A stretch of DNA of 35,096 nucleotides, taken from contig CANEYR010000037.1 in NCBI GenBank assembly GCA_947444055.1, positions 1 to 35,096 on the forward strand, written 5' to 3'. Shown one piece after another: positions 22,567 to 31,700 of this stretch (the first letter of the stretch is position 1; the number at the start of each line of letters is the position of its first letter). The notes beneath the pieces are model-generated. The model worked only from the letters and a program-made list of their open reading frames with translations. It was not told the DNA's origin and did no database searches. The translations under genes and the position numbers were made by a program. The stretch is from Planctomycetota bacterium (lineage in GTDB: Bacteria > Planctomycetota > UBA1135 > UBA2386).

Positions 22567-23108
22567 GTCGACGACTCCGCCAACTGCAGCGTGCGCGCCA
22601 GAATCTCGTCCGGCTCGACCATGCGCCCGATGGCGTCATAGCCTTCCGCCAAGTGTCCCTGCACCGGCCCGAGGAAGTGCCAGCCGCGCGCGCGCAGGGC
22701 GGCGGTGTTGCTCTGCACGATCGGCGACAACCACATGGCGTCGTTCATCGCCGGACAGACGAGCACCGGGCAGCGACAGGTGAGCGCCAGCAACGTCACC
22801 GCATCATCGGCGGCACCGTTCGCCAGCTTGGCCAGCAAGTCGGCGGTCGCCGGGGCAATCACATAGACACTCGCCGCCCGCGCCGCCTCGATGTGGGGCA
22901 CGGCGCCATCGGCATCAACCTGCGTCGACGACAGGATCGCGCGACTGCCGCACAACCCTTCGAACGTCAGGGCGCCGACGAACTCCAAAGCGCGCTTGGT
23001 CATCGCGACGCGCACACGCACGCCGCACTGCACCAAACGGCTGGCTAAGAAGGCGAGCTTGTAGGCCGCGATGCCGCCGCCGATGCCGAGCAACACCGAT
23101 GGGTTCAC
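22563..23108 (-). CDS. Flavoprotein, phosphopantothenoylcysteine decarboxylase (CoaC) type, stand-alone
   Basis: A 181-residue HFCD-family flavoprotein corresponding to the CoaC half of CoaBC, which decarboxylates phosphopantothenoylcysteine in CoA synthesis. It shows GIGGGIAAYK (FMN site), the catalytic His in VPHIEAAR, APATADLLAKLANGAADD and PAMNDAMW. The substrate flap normally reads LACG..G.GRM; here it is LAEGYDAIGRM, so the catalytic cysteine position is Glu. There is no CoaB synthetase half in the window. The start is GTG 23108, giving a GTGA overlap with gmk; GTG 23114 is the alternative. gmk next to coaBC is a common bacterial order, supporting the CoA role, but the missing Cys leaves doubt. 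Confidence 0.8.
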   Translation of the reverse strand: MNPSVLLGIGGGIAAYKLAFLASRLVQCGVRVRVAMTKRALEFVGALTFEGLCGSRAILSSTQVDADGAVPHIEAARAASVYVIAPATADLLAKLANGAADDAVTLLALTCRCPVLVCPAMNDAMWLSPIVQSNTAALRARGWHFLGPVQGHLAEGYDAIGRMVEPDEILARTLQLAESST

Positions 23109-23680
23109 GGCCACAGGCGCTCCTGCACGGCCCGGATCGTGGCGTCGAGATCACGGTTCTCCAGGATCACGTCGTAGAGCGGCGCACCCGCCACCTGGTC
23201 GCGCGCCGCCGCCAATTCTTCCTCGGCGATACGAACGCGCTGTTCGATCTCAATCGCGTCGTTGCTGCCGCGCTTCTGTAAACGCCGCCGCAATTCGTCG
23301 AGGCTCGGTGGCGCGATGAAGATGTAGAGGCCAGGGGTGCCACGTTCGCGCAGTTGCCGCGTGCCCTTCACTTCGATCTCGACCAGGAACGTCTTGCCGC
23401 GCGCCAACGCCTGATCCATCGGCCAACGCGGCGTGCCATACATGTTGCCGTTGTAGGTCGCCCACTCGAGCAGCTGGTTCTCGGCGAGCCGCCGCTGGAA
23501 GTCATCGCGCGTCAAGAAGTGGTAATCGACGGCGTCGCGCTCGCCGTCGCGCATCATGCGCGTCGTGGCACTGACCGAAAACTCGACGTCCGGGTGCTGC
23601 TTGAGCGCGCGGCACACCGAGGTCTTGCCAGCCCCAGACGGGCCCGAGATGACAACGAGTTGGCCGCGCGCGGTGCTCAT
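23105..23680 (-). CDS. gmk: Guanylate kinase
   Basis: A 191-residue enzyme converting GMP and ATP to GDP and ADP. The P-loop is GPSGAGKT (13-20). The GMP-binding region follows as SVSATTRMMRDGERDAVDYHF, then FLVEIEVKGTRQLRERG and the lid-region RRRLQKRGSND. Length is standard. The ATG at 23680 overlaps the yicC stop (ATGA) and the stop overlaps coaC. yicC-gmk-coaC is a widely conserved neighbour order. Confidence 0.97.
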   Translation of the reverse strand: MSTARGQLVVISGPSGAGKTSVCRALKQHPDVEFSVSATTRMMRDGERDAVDYHFLTRDDFQRRLAENQLLEWATYNGNMYGTPRWPMDQALARGKTFLVEIEVKGTRQLRERGTPGLYIFIAPPSLDELRRRLQKRGSNDAIEIEQRVRIAEEELAAARDQVAGAPLYDVILENRDLDATIRAVQERLWP

Positions 23681-24555
23681 TGCAGGTTGGCGGCTTGTTC
23701 CTTCATGCGATCGATGCTGGTCTTCATCGCGACGACAGCGTGCGCGATCGTGGTATCGGGCGACTTGGAGCCCAGTGTGTTGGTCTCGCGCAACAGTTCT
23801 TGCAGCAAGAACTCGAGCCGACGGCCGACTTCCCCGCCGCGCGCCAAGACCGCGCGCACTTCGCTGATGTGGGCTTCGAGCCGCTGCAACTCTTCGGCGA
23901 CGTCGACGCGGTCCGCAAACAACGCGACTTCGCGCACCAAGTCAGCGGCTGGCGGCGGGGTTGGCACATGCGCCGCGATGAACTCACGCACGCGCTGCAG
24001 CAACCGATCGCGGTACTCCGCCACCAACTGCGGCGCCCGCGCCGCCGCCAAGTGCGCGCCGGCAGCCAGTTCGCCGAGCTGGGCCAAGATCGCCTCGGCG
24101 GTGCCGCGCCCATCGGTGGCGCGATGCACGGCCAGCTCCGCGAGCGCGCGTTCGAGCAACGCCCGCAACTGCGGCGGCAACGGCCGCGACGTCATGGCGT
24201 CGCCGCGCCCAGCCGACAGCGCCACCTGCAACACCGAATCGAGTGAAGGAGCTGACAACTGTAGGTCGCTCGCCATGGCGCGCAGACCGACGGCGACGGC
24301 CCGCAACACCTCGCGGTCGGGCAGCGGGGTCGCCACCTGGGCGCGCTCGATGACGACCATCACCGAACCGCGTTGCACCTGCGCCTTCACCGCCTCTTCG
24401 ATGGCCGCTTCGAAGCCACTGCAGGTCGGCGGCACCCGCAGCTTGGTGCTGAAGCCGCGGCCGTTGACGGTGCGCACTTCGATCCGCACTTCGCCGACTT
24501 CACAGGCGCCAGCGGCGAAGCCGACTCCCGTCATGCTGTGCGTCTTGCGATCCAC
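23677..24555 (-). CDS. yicC: YicC/YloC-family endoribonuclease
   Basis: A 292-residue protein of the YicC family, described in E. coli as an endoribonuclease acting in mRNA or small RNA decay. The N-terminal SMTGVGFAAG, RTVNGRGFSTKLRVP and the C-terminal DUF1732 segment RRLEFLLQELLRETNTLGSKS are diagnostic. The start may be GTG 24555 (six bases after the secG stop) or ATG 24534 (giving MTGVGF). Its stop overlaps gmk. Confidence 0.9.
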   Translation of the reverse strand: MDRKTHSMTGVGFAAGACEVGEVRIEVRTVNGRGFSTKLRVPPTCSGFEAAIEEAVKAQVQRGSVMVVIERAQVATPLPDREVLRAVAVGLRAMASDLQLSAPSLDSVLQVALSAGRGDAMTSRPLPPQLRALLERALAELAVHRATDGRGTAEAILAQLGELAAGAHLAAARAPQLVAEYRDRLLQRVREFIAAHVPTPPPAADLVREVALFADRVDVAEELQRLEAHISEVRAVLARGGEVGRRLEFLLQELLRETNTLGSKSPDTTIAHAVVAMKTSIDRMKEQAANLQ

Positions 24556-24561
24556 CCAGCC

Positions 24562-24792
24562 CTACAAGTTCCAAGTCGCGCTGATCAGGATCGCCGAGCC
24601 GCAGAAGATCGCTGCGAGCAAGAAGGTGAAGCGGTTGATGCCGCCCGACTTCACGCCGAACGTCTCGGCTCCCATGCCGCCAAAGGCTTCGGCGAGGCCG
24701 CCGCCCTTGGACTCTTGCAGCAACACCACGATGGTCAGCAGCAGCGCCGAGATGAAGAACAGAACCCAACCGAGATAGTGGAGGACGAACAT
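24562..24792 (-). CDS. secG: Preprotein translocase subunit SecG
   Basis: A 76-residue protein with two membrane helices (about 3-24 and 56-74) and the conserved cytoplasmic loop VVLLQESKGGGLAEAFGGMG. SecG supports SecYEG-dependent export. GGAG lies about ten bases ahead of the ATG. It lies 81 bases after tpiA; the tpiA-secG order is common in bacteria. Confidence 0.95.
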   Translation of the reverse strand: MFVLHYLGWVLFFISALLLTIVVLLQESKGGGLAEAFGGMGAETFGVKSGGINRFTFLLAAIFCGSAILISATWNL

Positions 24793-24850
24793 TGCAGTAA
24801 CTCCGCCAGCAGAGGCAAAGTGAGTCGAAGAAGAAGATGGAAAGCTGCGA

Positions 24851-24875
24851 CCGTGTGGTCACCGGCCGTGTGGTC
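24851..24875. repeat. 15-base tandem duplication at the tpiA stop codon
   Basis: CCGTGTGGTC occurs at 24851-24860 and 24866-24875. On the minus strand the unit reads TGACCACACGG plus four bases, and the first TGA is the tpiA stop. The second copy is non-coding. Confidence 0.8.
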
Positions 24876-25644
24876 AGCGCAGGTTGTATTCGATGATAGG
24901 AAGGAAGGTCTCGGCCTGCAGACTGGCGCCGCCGACGAGCAAGCCATCGACGCAGTCGATGGCCATCAGCTCTTTGGCGTTGTCGGGCTTGACGCTGCCG
25001 CCGTAGAGGATGCGCACCTGATTGGCAGCTTCCTCGCCAACGCGCTGCACGAGCCACTTGCGAATCGTGCGGTGGGCTTGCGCCACTTGTTCGGCGGTGG
25101 CGGTCTCGCCGGTGCCAATCGCCCAGACCGGCTCATACGCGACCGTCAACCGATGCGAGTCTTCGGGGCGGACCTTCTCGAAACCCGACTCGAGCTGCTT
25201 CTTCAGGGTGCGCTCGGTCTTGTTGCCTTTGCGTTCATCGAGGGTCTCGCCGATGCAGTAGATGGGCAGCAGATCGCAATCGAGCGCGGCGCGCACCTTG
25301 CGACCCATCCACTCATCGAGTTCGCGAAAGATGTGGCGGCGTTCGCTGTGGCCAATCAACACGCGGTCGGCACCGACCTCGCGCAGCATGCGCGGCGACA
25401 CTTCGCCCGTGAACGCACCCACGCCTTCAAACCAGAGGTTCTGGCCGCCGACGCCAAGGGGCGAACCTTGGGCGACGGCGGTGACGTCGGCGAGGTAGAT
25501 GGCGGGCACGAAGACGGCGACCTCGCGATCGCCGCCATCACCCAGCCGCCCCTTGATCGTCTTGATCAAGTCGAGCGAGTGGGCGCGGTCGAGGTTCATC
25601 TTCCAGTTGCCGGCAATGTACGGCTTGCGGATGCGGTTCGTCAC
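24874..25644 (-). CDS. tpiA: Triosephosphate isomerase
   Basis: A 256-residue glycolytic enzyme interconverting dihydroxyacetone phosphate and glyceraldehyde 3-phosphate. Catalytic residues are present: Lys in AGNWKMN, His in LIGHSERR, Glu in VAYEPVWAIGTG (loop 6 follows), and the phosphate-gripping ILYGGSVKPDNAKEL and GLLVGGASL. The start is GTG 25644, overlapping the aroF stop as GTGA. The stop lies in a 15-base duplication. Confidence 0.97.
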   Translation of the reverse strand: MTNRIRKPYIAGNWKMNLDRAHSLDLIKTIKGRLGDGGDREVAVFVPAIYLADVTAVAQGSPLGVGGQNLWFEGVGAFTGEVSPRMLREVGADRVLIGHSERRHIFRELDEWMGRKVRAALDCDLLPIYCIGETLDERKGNKTERTLKKQLESGFEKVRPEDSHRLTVAYEPVWAIGTGETATAEQVAQAHRTIRKWLVQRVGEEAANQVRILYGGSVKPDNAKELMAIDCVDGLLVGGASLQAETFLPIIEYNLR

Positions 25645-26579
25645 GGTGCGATGACCTCGTTGTCGAAAGCTCGGTTGTCGGAAGCTCGGCCGTCGGAGGC
25701 TCGGCCGTCGGAGGCTCCGATCGTCGAGCTGCGCGGAATGGCGCCGCCCGACGGTTCTGCAGCGCTGCTAGCCGTCTGGCTCGTGGCCAAGGAACGCGCC
25801 CAACGCTTGCCACACAGGGGAACGAGCCGACGCAGTTCCGCCATCAATTGCAAAAACTCGGCAGGGCGCAGTGCCTGCTTGCCATCACACAGAGCCAACT
25901 CGGGTGCCGCATGCACTTCGATCAACAGTCCGTCGGCGCCCGCCGCCACCGCCGCCTTGGCCATGGCCGGCACCAGACTCGCATCGCCGGTGCCGTGGCT
26001 TGGATCGACGATGATCGGCAGCCCCGTGCGCTGGCGAAGCGCCGGCACCGCCGCAAGGTCCAGCACGTAGCGAGTCGACGGATCGAAGCCGCGCACACCA
26101 CGTTCGCAGAGCACGACGTTTTCGTTGCCTTCCTGCAGGATGTAGTCGGCGGCATGCAGCAACTCGTCCAACGTCGCCGCCGCCCCGCGCTTCAACAACA
26201 CCGGCTTCGACTGGCGCCCGACCTCGCGCAACAGCGCGAAGTTCTGCATGTTGCGACTGCCGACTTGCAGCATCGCCGCATGCTTGCTGACGAGGTCGAC
26301 ATCGCGCGGATCCATCACCTCGGTGACGACCGGCAAGCCGGTGCGCGCCGACGCTTCTTCGAGCAGGAGCAATCCCGCTTCCCCCAGGCCCTGAAAGGAC
26401 TTGGGTGAAGTGCGCGGCTTGAAGGCCCCGCCGCGCAGCACCACCGCACCCGCCGCGGCAACGGCCAAGGCGGCGGCCAGCAGCAGTTCCTGGGTCTCAA
26501 CCGCACATGGCCCCGCCATGACGACGAAGTGGTCGCCACCAATGAAGAGGCCGGGAGCTAATTGGACTGTCTTGCGCAC
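25641..26579 (-). CDS. aroF: 3-deoxy-7-phosphoheptulonate (DAHP) synthase, type I beta, with repeat tail
   Basis: A 312-residue enzyme joining phosphoenolpyruvate and erythrose 4-phosphate, the first step of the aromatic pathway. Diagnostic motifs are VVMAGPCAVE, LRGGAFKPRTSPKSFQGLG, VGSRNMQNFALL, VLLKRGAAATLDE, VDPSHGTGD and IEVHAAPELALCDGKQ. The last 45 residues are not part of the normal enzyme: Ser/Ala-rich, ending in a repeat (SDGRASDGRASDNRAFDNE) coded by four 15-base DNA units. KDO-8-P synthase is related but lacks the KPRTSPKSFQG pattern. The start is GTG 26579 without a visible ribosome binding site. The stop overlaps tpiA. Confidence 0.9.
   Translation of the reverse strand: MRKTVQLAPGLFIGGDHFVVMAGPCAVETQELLLAAALAVAAAGAVVLRGGAFKPRTSPKSFQGLGEAGLLLLEEASARTGLPVVTEVMDPRDVDLVSKHAAMLQVGSRNMQNFALLREVGRQSKPVLLKRGAAATLDELLHAADYILQEGNENVVLCERGVRGFDPSTRYVLDLAAVPALRQRTGLPIIVDPSHGTGDASLVPAMAKAAVAAGADGLLIEVHAAPELALCDGKQALRPAEFLQLMAELRRLVPLCGKRWARSLATSQTASSAAEPSGGAIPRSSTIGASDGRASDGRASDNRAFDNEVIAP
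25662..25721. repeat. 15-base tandem repeat, four copies, in aroF 3' end
   Basis: Units at 25662-25676, 25677-25691, 25692-25706 and 25707-25721 resemble GTCGGAGGCTCGGCC. They encode the Ser-Asp-Gly-Arg-Ala tail and lie 18 bases before the aroF stop. Confidence 0.93.
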
Positions 26580-26668
26580 GAAGAGCTGCAGAACCCGTAG
26601 GGAAGCCGGAAGACGATAGGGCGGCTGCTCGGGGCGGTCAAATGTCGCGCCGCCGGGCGCTGCCCTTT

Positions 26669-26724
26669 ACAAGCCGACCCCTCACAAGCCGACCCCTCAC
26701 AAGCCGACCCCTCACAAGCCGACC
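26669..26724. repeat. 15-base tandem repeat, four copies, over the toroid-protein stop
   Basis: ACAAGCCGACC starts at 26669, 26684, 26699 and 26714. On the minus strand each unit reads GTCGGCTTGTGAGG, that is Val-Gly-Leu-stop. The TGA at 26714-26712 in the first unit ends the gene; three non-coding copies follow. The rest of the gap to aroF (to 26580) shows nothing else that was recognised. Confidence 0.93.
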
Positions 26725-27857
26725 ATGAGACCGAGGGTCGCGAACGCTGTGGATGCCGTCACCATGTAGCTGGCGCCAAGAAAATCGCAGTAGGTGCCAT
26801 CGGCACGCTGGGTCGCGAGCAGTTTTTGACGCAGTTGGCGGCGGAACGACTCGCGGTCGGCAACCGGCAGCAATTCGATCGCCAGCGCGCAGTAGTAATG
26901 ACCGAAGTAAAAGAAGTAGCCCGCGTTCATGTAGTACGCCTCGTGCGGGACGGGCCGCATGCGCGCGACCGCGAGGAAGCGATGGTGCAAGAAGAACTGC
27001 TCCAGGCCCTGCTTGATCACGCTGTCCGTGATGCCCGCATCGCCCGCTTGGCGCAGCGCCCAATTGCCGACTTGCATGCGTCCGAGGCTGCCCTTCACGT
27101 CATTGATGTGCTCACCGCCATTCATGCGCGGCACCGGGTTGAGGTCGTACTCGTAGGCGCCCGTCGGCAGTCGACAGCGGCGCACGTAGGTCAACGCGCG
27201 ATCGCGCGTCGCCGTGTCCGGCAGCCAACCGAGTTGGTTGGCAAGGCCGAGCGCAGGCACCACCGCCGCCGTCGAAAAGCTGGTCCCCCACTTCGGCCGC
27301 CGGGTGAACGGCGGATCGTCGTAGTAACCAAAGCCACCGAGCGGTTCTTGGTTCTTCGCCAACCACCCCACGAACTCCTTGCCGCGAAACGCCACCGGCC
27401 CGCGCCAATCGTCGGTTTGGTAGCGCGCGTCCTGCGCAATGGTCGTCATCGCGACACCGCCGTAGAGCCAGCCCCACACCGCGTCGTTGTCCCAGTTGGA
27501 ACCGCGCATCGTCATGCGGCAGTTGCACAACCACCGCACCGCCTTATCGAGCGTCGCCCGAAGCACCGGGGTCTCCTTGGCGGCGAGCAAAGTCATCGTC
27601 GCCAAGCCGTGCGCCGCCACGCTCCACGCGTAGTGCGTCTCGACGGCGAACACCATCTCCATCGTCGTCTCGCACGACGTCGAGCCCCAACTGCCGTCGG
27701 GGTTCTGGGTCTTGACCAAGAACTCGAGCGCGCGCTCGATGCCAGCCTTGGCGTCGGCCACCGTGCCCTGCACGGCAGACGGCGGCGCGGCGCTGGGTTG
27801 CTGCGCTGTGCCCAATTGCCCCACCCACAGCACGCCCGCGACGAGCGCACTCTTCAC
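26712..27857 (-). CDS. Secreted prenyltransferase/squalene-cyclase-repeat-like protein
   Basis: A 381-residue protein with a signal peptide (MKSALVAGVLWVGQLGTAQQ). Repeats such as LEFLVKTQNPDGSWGS, VGWLAKNQEPLGGFGYYD and LLATQRADGTYCDF match the QW-type repeats of the alpha/alpha toroid shared by terpene cyclases and prenyltransferases. No DXDD or DCTAE cyclase motif is seen, so a catalytic role is unproven. The start is GTG 27857, overlapping the upstream lipoprotein stop as GTGA. Conserved GEHIND, SLGRMQVGNW and NAGYFFYFGHYY are of unknown meaning. Both this and its partner appear to be exported, suggesting an envelope pair. Confidence 0.75.
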   Translation of the reverse strand: MKSALVAGVLWVGQLGTAQQPSAAPPSAVQGTVADAKAGIERALEFLVKTQNPDGSWGSTSCETTMEMVFAVETHYAWSVAAHGLATMTLLAAKETPVLRATLDKAVRWLCNCRMTMRGSNWDNDAVWGWLYGGVAMTTIAQDARYQTDDWRGPVAFRGKEFVGWLAKNQEPLGGFGYYDDPPFTRRPKWGTSFSTAAVVPALGLANQLGWLPDTATRDRALTYVRRCRLPTGAYEYDLNPVPRMNGGEHINDVKGSLGRMQVGNWALRQAGDAGITDSVIKQGLEQFFLHHRFLAVARMRPVPHEAYYMNAGYFFYFGHYYCALAIELLPVADRESFRRQLRQKLLATQRADGTYCDFLGASYMVTASTAFATLGLMVGL

Positions 27858-28618
27858 GGCTTCTCCGTCGCCAGCGCCTTCTGCAAGTCCGCGATCTCCT
27901 CCTGCAGGTCCGACCGCCGCAGCTGCTCCTTCTTGAGCGCTTGCGCGAACTCGAGCGTCACCTTCTGCGCCTCGACTTCGGCCTTCTTGCGTTCGAGTTC
28001 GGCACTGGTGACCTTCTGGCGCAGTTCGCGTTCGCGCTGCGGCATCGCCACCGACTCGAAGTGCGCCACCTCTTTCTTGGCAACGGCGAGGTAGCGCTCG
28101 GCCATCTCGAGCTCCCGACGACCTCGCTTCAACACCAGTTCCTTGGTGGTGCGCGCAAACTCATCCGCCTCGTACATCGCCGTCAGCTCACCCAGCTCAT
28201 CCTTGCTGTGCTCGGCGCGATGCGTGCTTTGATCGAGCCCGATGCGCTTCTCTTCGAGTTCGCGCGGCTTGATTTGCGCGAGGAACGTCTCGAGGTCGAG
28301 GTTGGCGCGGGCCAATTCGGCCGCCGCCTTCGCCAACGCATCGTCGACGGTCCATTGCCGCACGGTGCGATCGAGCGCCGCCACTTGCTGCTCCACCTTG
28401 GCCGCCTCCACCTCGCGCTCCTTGGCGCGCAGTTCCTTCTGCTTGGCCTTCTTGGCCTCCTCCTTGGCGCTCGCGTCCGCCTTCTTGTCTTCCAGCTTGG
28501 GGTCACCGGGTGCAGGCGCCGCCGCGGTCGCAGATGGGGCTGGCACCGGCGCCATCGATTGGCAACCGAACAGCAACACGAGAGGAAGGCACATCACGCC
28601 AGTGCGAAGGAGCATCAT
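27854..28618 (-). CDS. Coiled-coil lipoprotein
   Basis: A 254-residue protein. MMLLRTGVMCLPLVLLFGC is a lipoprotein signal with lipobox LFGC (lipidated Cys19). An Ala/Pro linker (about 20-45) leads into a long, highly charged Lys/Glu/Ala helix (about 45-250) likely to be a coiled coil (for example EAKKAKQKELRAKEREVEAA). No enzyme motif. It overlaps the toroid-protein gene by GTGA and is first in the pair. Possible outer membrane or periplasmic scaffold. Function not known. Confidence 0.75.
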   Translation of the reverse strand: MMLLRTGVMCLPLVLLFGCQSMAPVPAPSATAAAPAPGDPKLEDKKADASAKEEAKKAKQKELRAKEREVEAAKVEQQVAALDRTVRQWTVDDALAKAAAELARANLDLETFLAQIKPRELEEKRIGLDQSTHRAEHSKDELGELTAMYEADEFARTTKELVLKRGRRELEMAERYLAVAKKEVAHFESVAMPQRERELRQKVTSAELERKKAEVEAQKVTLEFAQALKKEQLRRSDLQEEIADLQKALATEKP

Positions 28619-28732
28619 CGCCGCGAGGTATACCGGCTATCGCAGGCAGCCACGCGCACCCGTTTCGCACATTTGGTGGGCAGGTCGCCCGCCCCTAGCC
28701 GGGACCAAGCCGCGCCCGCTAAGGTTTGCGCA

Positions 28733-31700
28733 ATGGCTCGCCAAGGGAACTACGCGCTGCGACTCGCCCTCTTCGCACTGGCGTTTGTGGCCGCGTACGC
28801 CGCGACCAACATCCCGGGAGCGATTACCCAAGCGCTGATCTGGCTGCCGACCGGCGTCGCGATCGCTGGCACTTGGCTGCTCGGCTGGCGCAGCGTCTGG
28901 ATGGTCGCCGCCTGCACGCTCACGCATCGCCTGCTGTTCGGCTACGGAACGAGCCTCTGCCTGACCGCGGCCATCGGCAGCACGATCGAAGCGATCGTGG
29001 CGGTGGTGTTGCTGCGGCGGCTCGGCGCGCGCTCGGACTTTGCACGGTTGCAGGACGTACTGGTGTTGTTGGCAACCGCCGCCACCGCCCCCTTTGCTTC
29101 CATTCTGGTTTCGATGCTCGGTCGCGCCTTGCTACCCGACCTAGCCAACGTGCCGATGGCATCTGGCTTGGACGGCTGGTGGCGAATGAATGCGTTGGGC
29201 ACGCTGACCCTCGTGCCGACCGCCTTGGTGTGGCTGGATGCCAAAGCGACGCCAACGCCGCGTCAGCACCTGCTCGCGACCCTCCTGCTCAGCCTGACCG
29301 CCGTGGCCTTGGTCACCGGCATCATGACCACCGTCGACCCTGGCATGCCGGCCGTGCTGCTGCTGACGATGTTGCTGCCGATCGCGTTGTATGCGGCGTT
29401 GCGCTTGGGCCAGCGCGGGGCAGCCGCCACCGCCACCAGCGGTGCGTTGACGATCATCACGCTGGCCGCCTCTGGCATCGGCGCGTTCCAGGCCTTCCCG
29501 ATGGCAGAACGGCACGTCGTGATTCAAATCTTCCTCGTGGCGCTGGTCAGCGTGCCGCTCGTCTTTGGGGCCTTGGTTGCGGAACGCGACGCCAGTGCTT
29601 CGCTGTGGCTCGAGAGCGAAGGCATACGCGGAGCCCTGCTGAAGGTGTTGCCCGACGTGATGTACAAGATGAGCGTCGATGGCACCGTGCTCGCAGCCAT
29701 CGTGCCGCCTGGCCAACAGCTACCGCTGCCCGCCGAGCAACTGATCGGCCGCCCCATCGAAGAAATCGCGACGGCCGAAGTCGCAAGCAAGCTACTGCAG
29801 CAGATTCATCGCGCCGACCGCGGCGAACCGACCCTGCCGGTCGAATACCCCTTGTCGACGCCACAAGGGCGCCGCGATCGGGAAATGCGCTGCGTGCGGC
29901 TGCCGAATGGTGAACTGCTCGGCGTGGTGCGCGACATCACTGCCCGCAAGCTCGCCGAACGGCAACTGACATGGCAGGCGTCGATCCTCGAACGTATCGC
30001 CGCCGGCCAACCGGTCAGCGAGGTGTTCCCGCACCTGGTCGACGGACTGGCGATGTTCTTGCCAGAAGGCATGTGCTCGATCCTCTTGCTGCGCGGCACC
30101 CGTCTGTACAACGGCTACGCGCCCGCCGTGCCGCCAGCCTTCCGTGAGCTGTGCGAGGGCATCGAAATCGGCCCCATGGTCGGCTCATGCGGGACGGCCG
30201 CGCACGACAACCGCACCGTCGTCTGCAGCGACATCGCCATCGATCCGCGATGGGCCGCCTACCGCACTCTCGCCTTGGCGAATGGCATTCTCGCCACTTG
30301 GTCGGTGCCGGTGCGGTCGACGGACGGCACCGTGCTCGGCACGTTCGCGATCTACCACCGCGAGCCGCAGACGCCGACGCCCGCGCAGATTGCCGTGGTC
30401 GAGCGCGCCGCCATGCTGGCTGGACTCGGACTCGATCGCGAACGCCGCGAAGCACTGCTGGCGTCGATCCAGAGCAACATCAGCGAGGGCCTGTTTCGCA
30501 GCGTGCCTAGCCACGGCATCGTGCATGCGAACGCAGCCCTGGCGCGCATGTTCGGCTACGACACGCCCAGCGCGCTCTTGCAGGCCGTAGCTCGCGCCGG
30601 CAACTCATCCCCACACCGCGACAGCCTGGTGCGTTTGGGGAACGAAACCACGAGCACGAGCCAAGTCGAGATGGAGTTGTGCCGTCGCGATGGCACTCGG
30701 TTTTGTGGCTTGGTGTCGACCACCGTGGTGTGCGATCCAGCCGGCACGCCGATCACCTGCGATGGCACGATCGCCGATATCACGGCGCGCAAAGAACTCG
30801 AGAACCAACTGCGCCACGCGCAGAAGATGGAGGCCGTCGGCCAACTCGCAGGCGGGGTTGCGCATGACTTCAACAACCTGCTGACTGCGATCTCCGGCTA
30901 CGGCGAAGCCGTACGCGATGCCTTGCCCGCAACCGATCCTGTCCGCAGCGACGTTGGCGAGATCTTGAAGGCGGCGGACCGCGCCGCCGGGCTGACCCGC
31001 CAACTGCTGGCGTTCGGCCGTCGCCAAGTGCTGACGCCGCGCATTGTCGATCTGGTGGCCGTGGTGCGTGAGGTTGGCGACATGCTGCGACGCGTCATCG
31101 GCGAGCAGGTCACGCTCGCAACCCGCCATGATGTGCCATCGGTTTCGATCCGCGTCGACCGCGGCCAACTGGAACAGGTGTTGCTCAACTTGGTGTTGAA
31201 CGCACGCGACGCTATGCCCGCTGGCGGCACCGTCACGATCGGCACGTCGGTGGCCGAGGTCGATGCGCGCAGCGCCGCCGTCCACAGCGATCTCGTTGCG
31301 GGTCCGCACGCCGTGCTGTGGGTCGCCGACACCGGTGTCGGCATGAGTCCAGAGGTTCGTTCGCGTGCGTTCGATCCGTTCTTCACCACGAAAGAACTCG
31401 GCAAGGGCACCGGACTCGGGCTGTCAACGGTCTATGGCATCGTGCACCAAAGCGGTGGCGCCACCTGGATCGACAGCGGCCCGGGCAAGGGCACGACCGT
31501 GTGGATCTACCTGCCGCGCCTCGCCAGCGCCCCCGACCTCGAACCAACCGTCCGCATTCCGCGGCCGATCGCTGGGGTCGGCACCGTGCTCGTCGTCGAA
31601 GACGAAGAACTCGTGCGCGACCTCGTCAAGCGCGCGCTGACGCGGGCTGGCCACACGGTGTTGACGGCCGGCGACGGCGAGCAAGCCCTCGCCGTGCTGG

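Noticed and set aside
27941..28732. Upstream extension of the hybrid histidine kinase frame
   Set aside because: It is antisense to the lipoprotein gene; the membrane domain starts properly at the ATG at 28733.
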